Source: Spirochaetota bacterium (lineage in GTDB: Bacteria > Spirochaetota > Spirochaetia > Treponematales > Treponemataceae). From it: a stretch of 64,000 nt of DNA. Where the stretch lies: contig JAEZST010000021.1 of assembly GCA_023443865.1 (NCBI GenBank), positions 1-64,000 on the forward strand, given 5' to 3'. Both the position numbers and the translations under genes were made by a program. The notes below the pieces were generated by a model, which did not search any database, was not told the origin of the DNA, and was given only the letters and a program-made list of their open reading frames with translations. Shown piece by piece: positions 33,081 to 41,717 of the stretch; the first letter of the stretch is position 1; each line of letters begins with the position of its first letter.

Positions 33081-34187
33081 CTATGCCTTCGAGGCGAGAT
33101 TCCTGAGGTAGAGGTCGGTAAGCACCAGGGCCGTCATGGATTCCACCACCGGCACGATCCGGGGGCAGAGGCATACGTCGTGCCGTCCGTGAACGGAAAT
33201 CTCGCAGTCGTCGCCCGCAAGGTCTACCGTGAGCTGCGCTTTCGAAATGGAGGAAACGGGCTTAACCGCCGCACGGAAGCGTATCTCCGCGCCGGTGGAA
33301 AGGCCGCCGAGAATTCCCCCCGCGTTGTTCGAGAGAAACCGGGCCTTTCCCGTCTCCCCGTCGCGCCGCATGGGGTCGTTGTTCTCGCTGCCCGTCATTT
33401 TGGCCGCGCCGAAGCCGGCTCCGAATTCGATGCCCTTGATCGCCCCGATCGAAAGGATGGCGTAGGCGAGCTCCGCGTCGAGCTTATCGAACACCGGCTC
33501 TCCCAATCCCGCGGGAATGTCGCCGGTAACGCGGCAGGAAATGATGCCGCCGCCGGAATCGCCCTCGCCCTTGAGCTCCACGATCCTCCGCTGCATCGCC
33601 TCCGCCGCCTCGGGATCGCAGGCGCGCATGGGGTTCAGCTCGATATGGGACTCGTCGAAGCGGGCGCACGGTATGCCCACGGCCTCGCTGGTCCAGGCGA
33701 GCACCGAAATGCCCTTGGCGGCGAGGAAGGCCTTCGCGACGGCCCCTGCGGCCACGCGCCCGATGGTTTCCCTGCCCGAGGAGCGTCCGCCGCCCCGGTA
33801 ATCGCGAATGCCGTATTTTTGGTAGAACGGATAATCCGCGTGGCCCGGCCGGAACTTTTTCGCTATGTCGCCGTAGTCCGCGCTTTGCTGGTTGGTATTC
33901 CTTACGATCATGGAGATCGCGGTACCGGTGGTCTTGCCCTCGAACACCCCCGAAAGGATCTCCACCTCGTCCGCTTCCTTCCGGGCGGTGACCGCCGGAT
34001 TGAGCTTTGCGTCTACCCCGTGGACGGGGTGTGCCCCCGGTCGTCGGCGGTCCAACTCGCGCTGAACCGTGAATTCGCTCAAGGGGATTCCCGCGGGGCA
34101 TCCGTCGATGGTTACGCCCAACGCGCGCCCGTGGCTTTCGCCGAAGGTAGTGATCCTGAATAGGGTGCCGAAGGTATTCCCGCCCAT
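33081..34187 (-). CDS. aroC: Chorismate synthase
   Basis: This 368-residue protein is a complete chorismate synthase. It starts with TFGTLFRITTFGESHG and has the conserved GRSSGRETIGRVAAG block near residue 125 and a late GRHDVCLCPRIVPVVE. It turns 5-enolpyruvylshikimate 3-phosphate into chorismate with reduced FMN, the last step of the shikimate pathway. Its start lies five bases after the trpS stop, so the two share a transcript. Both relate to aromatic amino acids. Confidence 0.97.
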   Translation of the reverse strand: MGGNTFGTLFRITTFGESHGRALGVTIDGCPAGIPLSEFTVQRELDRRRPGAHPVHGVDAKLNPAVTARKEADEVEILSGVFEGKTTGTAISMIVRNTNQQSADYGDIAKKFRPGHADYPFYQKYGIRDYRGGGRSSGRETIGRVAAGAVAKAFLAAKGISVLAWTSEAVGIPCARFDESHIELNPMRACDPEAAEAMQRRIVELKGEGDSGGGIISCRVTGDIPAGLGEPVFDKLDAELAYAILSIGAIKGIEFGAGFGAAKMTGSENNDPMRRDGETGKARFLSNNAGGILGGLSTGAEIRFRAAVKPVSSISKAQLTVDLAGDDCEISVHGRHDVCLCPRIVPVVESMTALVLTDLYLRNLASKA

Positions 34188-34192
34188 GCTTC

Positions 34193-35260
34193 TTACGATT
34201 CCTTCTCGCGCTTCTTGCGGGTTTCCTCGGCTTTCCGGCTGATCCGGTTCCAGACCGAAGAAAGGCCCATGGCCTTCTTTGCCGCGTTCAGCGTGGCCCG
34301 TGCCTCTTCCCTCATGCGCAGCGTGCCCTCGTAAATGATCTCGTCAACGAGGCCCGACTGGGCTTCGTACGCGGCCCGCCGTTCCCGGATCGGGTCCAGA
34401 AATTCGTTGAGGGCCTTGGACAGTTTCTGCTTGACTTCCACGTCGCCCACCTTTCCGGCCCGGTAACGCGTTTTAAGGTCTTCGATTTCCGCCTTATCGG
34501 GGTTGAACGCCTCGTGGTAAATGAATACGGGGTTTCCTTCCACCGTGCCCGGCACGTCCGCGCTGGTCCGGTTGGGATCGGTGTACATGCCGTTCACCTT
34601 TTTGTTCACCGTCTTTTCGTCGTCGCACAGGAAGATGGCGTTGTTGAGGCTCTTGGACATTTTGGCCTGTCCGTCCGTTCCCACCAGCGAGCCGAAATCG
34701 CTGACCATCACGTCCGGGATCGGGAAGGTCTCGCCGTACATATAATTGAAGCGCTTGGCGATTTCCCGGGTCAGCTCCACGTGGCTCTCGTTATCCTTCC
34801 CGACGGGGACGAGGTGGGAGCGGGGCATGAGAATGTCCGCCGCCTGGAGCACCGGATAGCCGAGAAGGCCCAGGGGAAGCTCTGAGAGCCCCGCGTTGTT
34901 CGCCATGTCCTTGATCGAGGGAATGCGCTGCATGCGCGGCACCGTGACCAGGTCCTGGAAGAAGAGGTTCAGTTCGGTAACCTCGGGCACCGCGGACTGA
35001 AGGTAAATGGTCGATTTTTTCGGGTCGATGCCGCACGCGAGATAGTCGAGGACCATGGAGCGCACGTTGGTCGCCAGCTCCTCGATATACTGCTTTTCCG
35101 GCTTCGTCGTGAGGGTATGAAGGTCGGCGATGATGAAGAAACACTCGTACTCGTCCTGCAGCCGGACGCGGTTCTTGATGGAGCCCACGTAGTGTCCAAG
35201 GTGAAGGAGTCCCGTCGGCCGGTCCCCGGTAAGAATGCGTTTTTTGCCGTTATTTTCCAT
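34193..35260 (-). CDS. trpS: Tryptophanyl-tRNA synthetase
   Basis: The ATG at 35260 gives 355 residues. The class I motif HLGH is at 20-23 and KMSKS near 200, with the expected Rossmann fold around them. The enzyme charges tRNA-Trp with tryptophan. It heads a minus-strand operon with aroC and is divergent from the VWA-protein gene 69 bases away. A longer in-frame extension to 35458 overlaps that divergent gene and is not supported. Confidence 0.96.
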   Translation of the reverse strand: MENNGKKRILTGDRPTGLLHLGHYVGSIKNRVRLQDEYECFFIIADLHTLTTKPEKQYIEELATNVRSMVLDYLACGIDPKKSTIYLQSAVPEVTELNLFFQDLVTVPRMQRIPSIKDMANNAGLSELPLGLLGYPVLQAADILMPRSHLVPVGKDNESHVELTREIAKRFNYMYGETFPIPDVMVSDFGSLVGTDGQAKMSKSLNNAIFLCDDEKTVNKKVNGMYTDPNRTSADVPGTVEGNPVFIYHEAFNPDKAEIEDLKTRYRAGKVGDVEVKQKLSKALNEFLDPIRERRAAYEAQSGLVDEIIYEGTLRMREEARATLNAAKKAMGLSSVWNRISRKAEETRKKREKES

Positions 35261-35329
35261 AGTAACGCCAGAATAGCACCGAACGACGCGGAGCTTCAAG
35301 GGAGGAACCTTTTCGCCGATAATCAAGGC

Positions 35330-36493
35330 ATGAAAAAGTCGATGATCGGCGTCCTTGCCGCCCTTGCGCTCGCCATGCGGATTCCCGCCGCCGCCGCCGA
35401 CCTTACCGTCGGCCCGTCCGACGTGAAGATCATCCAAAGCCCGGAAGGGGGTTACCATCTCTATATCCGCAAAAAGGCCGATATCGGCTCGGTCCTGCTG
35501 ACCGAAACCACGCGCGACCCGGCGCTGAAGGCCGACAATTACGCCTATCGCGCCCTGGAATGGAACGCCGTCAACGGGGACGAAAAGCGGCTCCTGGACG
35601 GCGCCTTCATTCCGCCCGAAAAAAAACTCTGGAGCCTCATAGATTCAACCCCCGAGAAGGATACTCCCCTCGGCGAGGCCTTCCACGTCTGGATTCCCTG
35701 GGTAATAGCCTTCGGCTACGACTGGAGCCGTCACGGCGAGATTCAGGTGTTGGACGGTACCTTCCTCAACATTCGCGCCTTCGCCAAGCCCTACGCCGAT
35801 TACTCGGGGGCGTTTCAGGACAATCCTTATCGGCTTCGGGTAACCCAAAAGCCGGTGCCCAAACCGGTTGCCGCCCCCGAGGCGCCGGAAACGCCCCCCG
35901 ACGAAACGGTGTACATGAAGGATACCGTCGAATCCTTCTCGGGCCTCGCGAACGCCTCGAACGGAGAGATCAAGTACGCCCGCGGCCCCGACGATATCGT
36001 GCCCCTCATCAAGGATTTGCTCTCGCCTGCCGGGGACCGACCCCTCGATCTTGCCTTCGTGATCGACGCGACGGAAAGCATGAAAGACGATACCGAGCGG
36101 GTTCGGGAATTGCTCGAGCCCCTCTTGGCCGAACTCCTGCCCGGGTATCCCTCGTGGCGGGTCTCCCTGGTGCTTTACAAGGATTACTTCGAGGACTTTC
36201 TCGTGAAGGCCGCCTGTCCGTTCACGACCGACCTCGCGACGTTCAGGAAGGCGCTGGGCTCCTACCACGTGCAGGGCGGGCGCGACATTCCCGAGGCGGT
36301 CTACGAGGCGCTCAACGGGGCCCTTGCCCTGCCGTGGCAGGCCGGCGCCGAGCGGAAAATCATACTAATCGGCGACGCCCCGCCCCATCCGAAACCCCGC
36401 GGCAAGGTAACGCGGGAAACGGTATTCGCCAAGGCAGCGGAACGGGAGGTAACGATGGACGTCATCATTCTTCCCCATGGCGAGACGTATTGA
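35330..36493 (+). CDS. Secreted von Willebrand factor A-domain protein
   Basis: The ATG at 35330 begins a signal peptide (MKKSMIGVLAALALAMRIPAAAA), giving 387 residues. The N-terminal half is a beta-rich domain without a name. From about 225 a VWA domain follows: LDLAFVIDATESMKDD with a MIDAS-like DxTxS metal site, then WRVSLVLYKDYFED, GGRDIPEAVYEALNGAL and IILIGDAPPHP. VWA domains bind proteins through a metal ion. Location is the periplasm or beyond. It converges on a TPR lipoprotein gene 75 bases away. Confidence 0.82.
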   Translation: MKKSMIGVLAALALAMRIPAAAADLTVGPSDVKIIQSPEGGYHLYIRKKADIGSVLLTETTRDPALKADNYAYRALEWNAVNGDEKRLLDGAFIPPEKKLWSLIDSTPEKDTPLGEAFHVWIPWVIAFGYDWSRHGEIQVLDGTFLNIRAFAKPYADYSGAFQDNPYRLRVTQKPVPKPVAAPEAPETPPDETVYMKDTVESFSGLANASNGEIKYARGPDDIVPLIKDLLSPAGDRPLDLAFVIDATESMKDDTERVRELLEPLLAELLPGYPSWRVSLVLYKDYFEDFLVKAACPFTTDLATFRKALGSYHVQGGRDIPEAVYEALNGALALPWQAGAERKIILIGDAPPHPKPRGKVTRETVFAKAAEREVTMDVIILPHGETY

Positions 36494-36568
36494 TTGCGCG
36501 GGAATTACGTTGGAAAAGGCTCCCCGGCGAGGCGCTTATTGGGGCGTTGCCGGGGCGAGAGGGTAGGG

Positions 36569-37000
36569 TTATTCGGCGGCGGGCGTTTCGGGCCCTTTTA
36601 CGGGCTTAACCGGAATGCGGGCGAGGTCGTTTCGCGCGAGAACCAGGTATTCGGGGGGGAGCGCCGCCCCGCCGGCGGTCTCGTAGCGCGCGATAATCGC
36701 CTCAAGGCGAGCTTTCGCGTCGGCCCAGTCCTTTTTCTTCATTCTCATGTGTGCGATTTCGAACTCAGCCGCGGTGCGCGCGCCCATGTCCTCGCCGTAA
36801 CGGTCTATGATCGTCTGGTAATATACCTCGGCGGCCTTGTAATTATTGTCGTCCAGGGACGATTGCCCCTTTTGGCTCAGTTCCGCCACGCTGGCGTCGG
36901 CCGGAATGGATGCGGGATCGGGTACGGACATGCAGCCCGTGACCGATACGATAAGCGCCGCCAACGCGGCGCCGAGATGCGGGAAAGCTTTCCGGTTCAT
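36569..37000 (-). CDS. Small TPR-like lipoprotein
   Basis: This 143-residue protein has a lipoprotein signal (LIVSVTGC, Cys near 23). TPR-like helices follow (AELSQKGQSSLDDNNYKAAEVYYQTIIDRYG and AEFEIAHMRMKKKDWADAKARLEAIIARY). The layout resembles BamD- or YbgF-like helper proteins, though too short for BamD. It starts four bases after the stop of the Cys-containing protein gene, so they share a transcript. It is probably anchored to a membrane in the periplasm. No catalytic role is expected. Confidence 0.72.
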   Translation of the reverse strand: MNRKAFPHLGAALAALIVSVTGCMSVPDPASIPADASVAELSQKGQSSLDDNNYKAAEVYYQTIIDRYGEDMGARTAAEFEIAHMRMKKKDWADAKARLEAIIARYETAGGAALPPEYLVLARNDLARIPVKPVKGPETPAAE

Positions 37001-37004
37001 GCGA

Positions 37005-37337
37005 TTAAAGGTCCTTGTCGTATAGTTCGTCGCGAATGGGCAGCGTTTTTTTCAGGTCGCAGATGAAATCCGACGCGTCGCCCATGGCTTCGTATGAATC
37101 ACAACAATCTATGCTGCGTCTGGTAACGGTGAAATACTTGTATTGCTTTTCACCGCCCAGTTTTTTCTTCCATTTTCCCGCGTCGCAGCGTACCCGCAGG
37201 TAGAACTGCCCGCTTGAGTCGGCGGGAGCGGGAACGAGTTTGCAATGGATGCAATTCGCGCAGTAAATTTTGCCCGCGTCAAACTCCGCGTCGGCATCGG
37301 TTTCCGTTTCTGAAAGAAATTCTGTTTTCGATTCCAT
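37005..37337 (-). CDS. Hypothetical protein with Cys pairs
   Basis: I cannot name this 110-residue protein. It has no signal peptide. CANCIHCK near residue 28 and later single cysteines (RCDAGKWKKK, SIDCCDSY, FICDLKK) suggest a metal site, probably zinc. The first gene of a two-gene transcript with the small TPR lipoprotein, it is preceded by GGGGGTACG before its ATG at 37337. An OmpA-type gene lies 54 bases upstream on the same strand. Confidence 0.6.
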   Translation of the reverse strand: MESKTEFLSETETDADAEFDAGKIYCANCIHCKLVPAPADSSGQFYLRVRCDAGKWKKKLGGEKQYKYFTVTRRSIDCCDSYEAMGDASDFICDLKKTLPIRDELYDKDL

Positions 37338-37391
37338 GAAACGTACCCCCTTTTTTTATCCCTTTGATAGTATCACGCGCCCCCGAGGGCG

Positions 37392-38732
37392 TCAACGTAC
37401 GGTCTCGTCCTCGAAACCGATGGTTATCTCTACCCGTCTATTCATGGCGCGCCCTTCCTCGGTGGCGTTGTCCGCCACGGGCCGCGTGCCGCCGTATCCG
37501 TTTACGGTTATGCTTTCCGGGGGAATCCCGCGTTTTGAAAGCTCCTCCGCGATGGTTTTGGCGCGGAGCACGGACAGTTCCGCTTCCCCCGCCGGCTTTC
37601 CGACGCTCGCCGTGTGCCCCTCCACGAGAAACCGCGCGGCTTTTCCCGCGAGCTTCAGGGCTCCCGCGATGGCGTCGAGTCGGTCCCGCTCCTGGGGAAT
37701 GATCGTCGCCGTATCCGCCACGAAACGTACGTCGTAAATCGTAAGCTTCATGCCCTTCCACGCGTCGGTAAAGTCCATTCCCGTTACCGGCGAGGCGGCG
37801 ATATCTCGCTGTATCTCGTTCCAAACGAAATAGTAGCGGTTATCCCTCGCGGGACCGAGCGCCCGGGTCTCAAGCGCGTCGGGATCGCAGACGATCACGA
37901 CCTTTCCGTCCAGGAGGAGTTTCCTGTTGGCCGGATCAGTCAGTATTTTCAGCGCGTCGTCCCGCGATATAACGGGATCGGTCCTATTCTTCCCGAATAC
38001 CCGCCTCGCCACGATCCGTAACGGGTCGTCGCCGATGCGGTCCGAAAGCTCGCCTTCCTCGAGGCTTGAGGCGTAATGGACTATGCCCCGCCGTCGCGCC
38101 GTATCGGGATTGACCATGTTTTTTTCGTAAACCAGGTTCATCGAAACGTCCCACACCTTCGGGAAAAGCGAAGGCGTCAGCCGGTCGCTCACGTATTCCC
38201 CGTGGACGGGCAGTGCTCCCCGGGCGTCGATCAGGATGCCGGTCCAGGCGCGCGTGGCGGCGGTTTCCAGCGGGATATCGGGCGCGTAGGGTTTCGCGTG
38301 GCGGATAAAAAGGCTTCCTACCCGCGCGAAGGAAACGGTATGGTTGAGTGACAATGTCGCGAGGTCGCGGGAAAAGCTCGGCGGCGTTTTGGTGCCCTGC
38401 TCCAGTATTTCGTCCAGTTCCTGCAGGGAGACGGTGCCGGTTTCGACGATATCGCCCAGCCGGTTCGACGAATCCACGACGATCGAAAAGAAGGTGTCTT
38501 TCAGGAGATTCGGTATTTCCATGTCCAATTGCCGGATCGCGGCGTTTCTTCCCGTGGGCAGGGAAATATTGGCCTTCACGGTATCCAGGGTAATGACCGA
38601 ATGGATTTGCTCGGTGCCCCAATCCATGAAAGAACTCGCGCTCATGGCAGGTTGCGCGCTTGCGAGGGCGGCCGTGGCGATGAGAGTCGCTGCGACGGCG
38701 AGCGGGGGGGCTAGTCGGGCGTGTTTGGGCAT
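37392..38732 (-). CDS. OmpA-domain outer envelope protein
   Basis: This 446-residue protein has a signal peptide (LIATAALASAQPA). The large N-terminal part to about residue 310 is of unknown fold. The last 125 residues are an OmpA-like peptidoglycan-binding domain (IYDVRFVADTATIIPQERDRLDAIAGAL, FLVEGHTASVGKPAGEAELSVLRAKTIAEEL, VNGYGGTRPVADN, RAMNRRVEITI). It probably ties an outer structure to the cell wall. It lies 18 bases after the lytic transglycosylase gene on the same strand. Confidence 0.87.
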   Translation of the reverse strand: MPKHARLAPPLAVAATLIATAALASAQPAMSASSFMDWGTEQIHSVITLDTVKANISLPTGRNAAIRQLDMEIPNLLKDTFFSIVVDSSNRLGDIVETGTVSLQELDEILEQGTKTPPSFSRDLATLSLNHTVSFARVGSLFIRHAKPYAPDIPLETAATRAWTGILIDARGALPVHGEYVSDRLTPSLFPKVWDVSMNLVYEKNMVNPDTARRRGIVHYASSLEEGELSDRIGDDPLRIVARRVFGKNRTDPVISRDDALKILTDPANRKLLLDGKVVIVCDPDALETRALGPARDNRYYFVWNEIQRDIAASPVTGMDFTDAWKGMKLTIYDVRFVADTATIIPQERDRLDAIAGALKLAGKAARFLVEGHTASVGKPAGEAELSVLRAKTIAEELSKRGIPPESITVNGYGGTRPVADNATEEGRAMNRRVEITIGFEDETVR

Positions 38733-38750
38733 GGAACCTCCGGCATTACG

Positions 38751-40052
38751 TTACATTATCGGCACGCGGAGTTCTTTTCCCAACTTTAGAACGGCATTTA
38801 CGTCGAGATTATTCTTCTCGGCGAGGGTTTCCACCTGAATGTCATAGGCCAAGGCGATTGACCACAGGGTGTCGCCCTGTTTCACGAGGTAGGTCCCGGA
38901 GAAGCTGAGGGTGTCGGGGTCTTTTTTGCCCTGATAGGCCGCCACTTCCTTGAGCGCCGGAATGACCATCTTCTTTCCGATTTTAAGCGTATTCGCCTTG
39001 GTGCCGGGATTGTACTGGAGGAGCATGTCCACCGAAACGCCGTAATGGAGGGAGAGCGCGTACAGCGTATCCCCGGACTTAATGGTGTACATGTAAAACT
39101 CGAGGAGCATTCGCGTCTTGTCCGCCAGCAAACCGTTCACCCGTTCCGCGCTTTCCGCGGGAATCCTGAGGGCATAGGTCGAGTCGGGCGGCGTGATATT
39201 ATAGAAAAGGGCGGGATTGACGGACTTTAAAAGGGCGGGCTCGATCTCGCATTCCTTGGCGAGCATGGCAAGGTCGATCGGGCGTTTTACCTCTACGGTC
39301 GCGAAGGCATCCACGGAAGGCTCTTCGCCCCAGTCTATGCCGTATTCCTCCGAATCGTTGAGGATTTCGGCTATGGCCAATAGTTTCGGCACGTAGAGCA
39401 CGGTTTCGCGCTTCAGGAACCCCTTTTCGCACAGATACCAGTAGTCGGCCTTACCGGCTTTTTTCACCGCCGTCTTCGTCGCGCCGAGCCCGCAGTTGTA
39501 TGCGGCGAGGGCGAGGTACCAATCGCCGGTTTCGCGGTAGTTGTCGCTCAGCTTGCGCAGGGCGGCGGTAGTGGCGATCCAGGGGTCCCGCCGCTCGTCC
39601 ATCCATTCGTTCATGCGGATGCCGAAGCCGCCCACGCTGTTTCTCATGAATTGCCAAACGCCGGTCGCGCCCGACTTCGAGATGGCGGTGGGGGAATACG
39701 CCGATTCGATTACCGGAAGGTAGATCAGGAATTCGGGCAGTTCCAGCCGCGCGAGCTCCGCGCGGATGAACGCGCGGTACGGGGCGGAACGCTGCATGAC
39801 CTTCGCCAAATACTGGAGCCCTTCGCTCGTCTCGTACTGGGCGCGAAATTTTCGGATCAGGGGATGGTCCGGTACCTCGAGTCCGGGAATGGGCGATTCT
39901 TCCGCGAGGGTTACCACGGCGCTCTCGCCGTCTCCGTCCGCCGCGGAGGCGAGCGCGTCCTGTACGCCGTAAGGAAAAAGGACTAACGCGGCAAGCACGG
40001 CCGCTTTCTGAAACGACCCGGCCGGAACCGGTCCTTTACATTTTTTCGCCAT
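38751..40052 (-). CDS. MltD-type lytic transglycosylase with two LysM domains
   Basis: This 433-residue protein has an N-terminal signal. A goose-type/SLT lysozyme domain follows at about 90-240 (LPVIESAYSPTAISKSGATGVWQF, with catalytic Glu116, and LALAAYNCG). Two LysM repeats end the protein (YTIKSGDTLYALSLHYGVSVDMLLQYNPG and YLVKQGDTLWSIALAYDIQVETLAEKNNL). It cuts peptidoglycan between MurNAc and GlcNAc to form 1,6-anhydro ends. Its start overlaps the end of the upstream TPR lipoprotein gene by 17 bases, so the two are coupled. The order of domains is that of MltD, though I do not give the symbol because orthology is not tested. Confidence 0.9.
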   Translation of the reverse strand: MAKKCKGPVPAGSFQKAAVLAALVLFPYGVQDALASAADGDGESAVVTLAEESPIPGLEVPDHPLIRKFRAQYETSEGLQYLAKVMQRSAPYRAFIRAELARLELPEFLIYLPVIESAYSPTAISKSGATGVWQFMRNSVGGFGIRMNEWMDERRDPWIATTAALRKLSDNYRETGDWYLALAAYNCGLGATKTAVKKAGKADYWYLCEKGFLKRETVLYVPKLLAIAEILNDSEEYGIDWGEEPSVDAFATVEVKRPIDLAMLAKECEIEPALLKSVNPALFYNITPPDSTYALRIPAESAERVNGLLADKTRMLLEFYMYTIKSGDTLYALSLHYGVSVDMLLQYNPGTKANTLKIGKKMVIPALKEVAAYQGKKDPDTLSFSGTYLVKQGDTLWSIALAYDIQVETLAEKNNLDVNAVLKLGKELRVPIM

Positions 40053-41088
40053 AGTAGATTCCCGCCCACTCCCAGCGCCCGTGAATGTCCGGGTCCGCGG
40101 GAAAGTTTACCTTTCTGAAATAGAGATACCATACGCTGATATACTGGCTCCATCCCCAGGTGCGCAGATAGGCCTCGTTCGGGTTCGAGGAGGCGTCCAG
40201 CGTGTCGTTGTACCGGATCCTGTTCCCGAGCATGAAATCGCGCATGGCGAAGTCGGCCTCGGCGTTGGAACCCGATGAATCCTGCTTCCAGGACATGGCG
40301 AAGAAATTGACCTTTGCGCGGTAGCGGTCCAGGGCCCGGTAATCGTAGCCGTTGATCGCCTTCCGGATTACGTTCACCAGGTCGTCGAGCGAATCGAAGG
40401 TCCAGTCCTTCGACGAGGCGTCGTAGTCTATGATTTTCTTCGCGTATTCATACGCGTCGGGTACGCCGGGAATTTGGATTCCGAACTGCCCGTACTCGAG
40501 AAACTGCTTATAGGTTTGGATGGCGAGGTCCCATTCGCCGAGCCGTTCGTACGCCCGGGCGAGCATGAAGTAGGCGTGTCCCTGATCTATCTCGCCGCCG
40601 AAGCGAGTGATCATTTCCGTATAGTACCGGATGAGCAGTTCCGCGGAATCGGTAATGCGAATGAGGTTTTGCAGGCTCGCGAGGTGAATGGAGGAGCCCC
40701 GAACGTCCAGGTCGGGGCAATTTTCGAGAATGCGGGCGAAGTAGTACCCGGCCATCTCGTTCGCGCCCTGATCGAGATAGGCCCGGGCGACGAGGAGCAG
40801 CCAGTAGGCCGCGTACGGGTCGGCCGGATTCCCGTCCACGGTCGAGGTAAGGAAGAGAATAAGCTCGCCGTTTCGCTTTTCGGCTATGAGGTTTGACGAG
40901 ATGCGGTTGACGAGGGCGAACCGCGTTTCCGGGTCTTCCGGGTTGCGGTCCAGGAGATTGAGTAACTCTTGCTGCTCTTCACGGTTTTCCCGTAAGCCGT
41001 CCAGCAGGTAGTTTTCCCGACCGGAAGAACAGGATGCGAGGATAATTGCGGCCGCGGCGATCGTTCCGATAACCCTGAATTTCAACAC
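40036..41088 (-). CDS. TPR-containing lipoprotein
   Basis: This 350-residue protein has a lipoprotein signal (AAAAIILASC, Cys near 20). A set of TPR-like helix pairs follows (ETRFALVNRISSNLIAEKR; AYFMLARAYERLGEWDLAIQTYKQFLEYG). The C-terminal 120 residues are rich in Trp and Tyr and are not recognised. It heads the minus-strand group that continues with the lytic transglycosylase, OmpA-type and further envelope genes. It is probably a periplasmic scaffold. Confidence 0.75.
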   Translation of the reverse strand: MLKFRVIGTIAAAAIILASCSSGRENYLLDGLRENREEQQELLNLLDRNPEDPETRFALVNRISSNLIAEKRNGELILFLTSTVDGNPADPYAAYWLLLVARAYLDQGANEMAGYYFARILENCPDLDVRGSSIHLASLQNLIRITDSAELLIRYYTEMITRFGGEIDQGHAYFMLARAYERLGEWDLAIQTYKQFLEYGQFGIQIPGVPDAYEYAKKIIDYDASSKDWTFDSLDDLVNVIRKAINGYDYRALDRYRAKVNFFAMSWKQDSSGSNAEADFAMRDFMLGNRIRYNDTLDASSNPNEAYLRTWGWSQYISVWYLYFRKVNFPADPDIHGRWEWAGIYYGEKM

Positions 41089-41165
41089 GAGCCGATACTA
41101 ACATGGGCGGAATCTATTGGCAAGCCGGACGGTCCTAGGGTAGAATATGCTTAGAAGGAGGAAAA

Positions 41166-41717
41166 ATGCCGAAATCCGAAACGATACGCAAGCTTGCCCT
41201 TCGGCTCTCCTGGATTCTCCTTCCCCTGGGAATCGGGGTCTTCTCGGTAGGACTGACCCTTTCCCTGCTCGGTAGCGGCCGGTTTCCGATTTACGCGCTG
41301 AGCCTGTGTTCCCTTGTCCTCGGTTTTCTCCTCTGGAACGCCGGCGTAGCGTTGGGGCATCGCCGCCGCTTTTACTTTTCCGCTACCTTTCTGGTCCTTA
41401 CGGGCATATTTCTCTTCTTCATGAAAGCGGGCATTATTACCCTGCCGCACCGGGCCGTGTGGCCCTTCCTGATGCTCTTCCTCGGTATCGCCTTTCTCGT
41501 GGCGGGCCATGCCCGCCTTGACGGTTTTCATCCCGCCTATTTCGTGCTCGCGGTGGCGTTCGCCGGCCTTGGCTTTCTCTTCCTTCTTTTCACTACCGAT
41601 ATCATTCCCTTTTCGCTGGGGTCGGTCGTCCTGTGGTGGTCTCCGATCATATTCCTTCCCGCGATTCTGTCCGTCGCCATTTGGCTCTTTCGCAGGAAAA
41701 CCCCGCCGAAACCATGA
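41166..41717 (+). CDS. Small multi-spanning membrane protein
   Basis: This 183-residue protein has five to six hydrophobic segments (LSWILLPLGIGVFSVGLTLSLL; IYALSLCSLVLGFLLWNAGVAL; FLVLTGIFLFFMKAGI; and others). It resembles DUF5668/LiaF-type small membrane proteins in its repeated short helices and the WPFLMLFLGIAFLVAG segment, but I do not assert the family. AGAAGGAGG lies before the ATG. Its stop overlaps the next start, so it is coupled to the TPR lipoprotein gene downstream. Confidence 0.7.
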   Translation: MPKSETIRKLALRLSWILLPLGIGVFSVGLTLSLLGSGRFPIYALSLCSLVLGFLLWNAGVALGHRRRFYFSATFLVLTGIFLFFMKAGIITLPHRAVWPFLMLFLGIAFLVAGHARLDGFHPAYFVLAVAFAGLGFLFLLFTTDIIPFSLGSVVLWWSPIIFLPAILSVAIWLFRRKTPPKP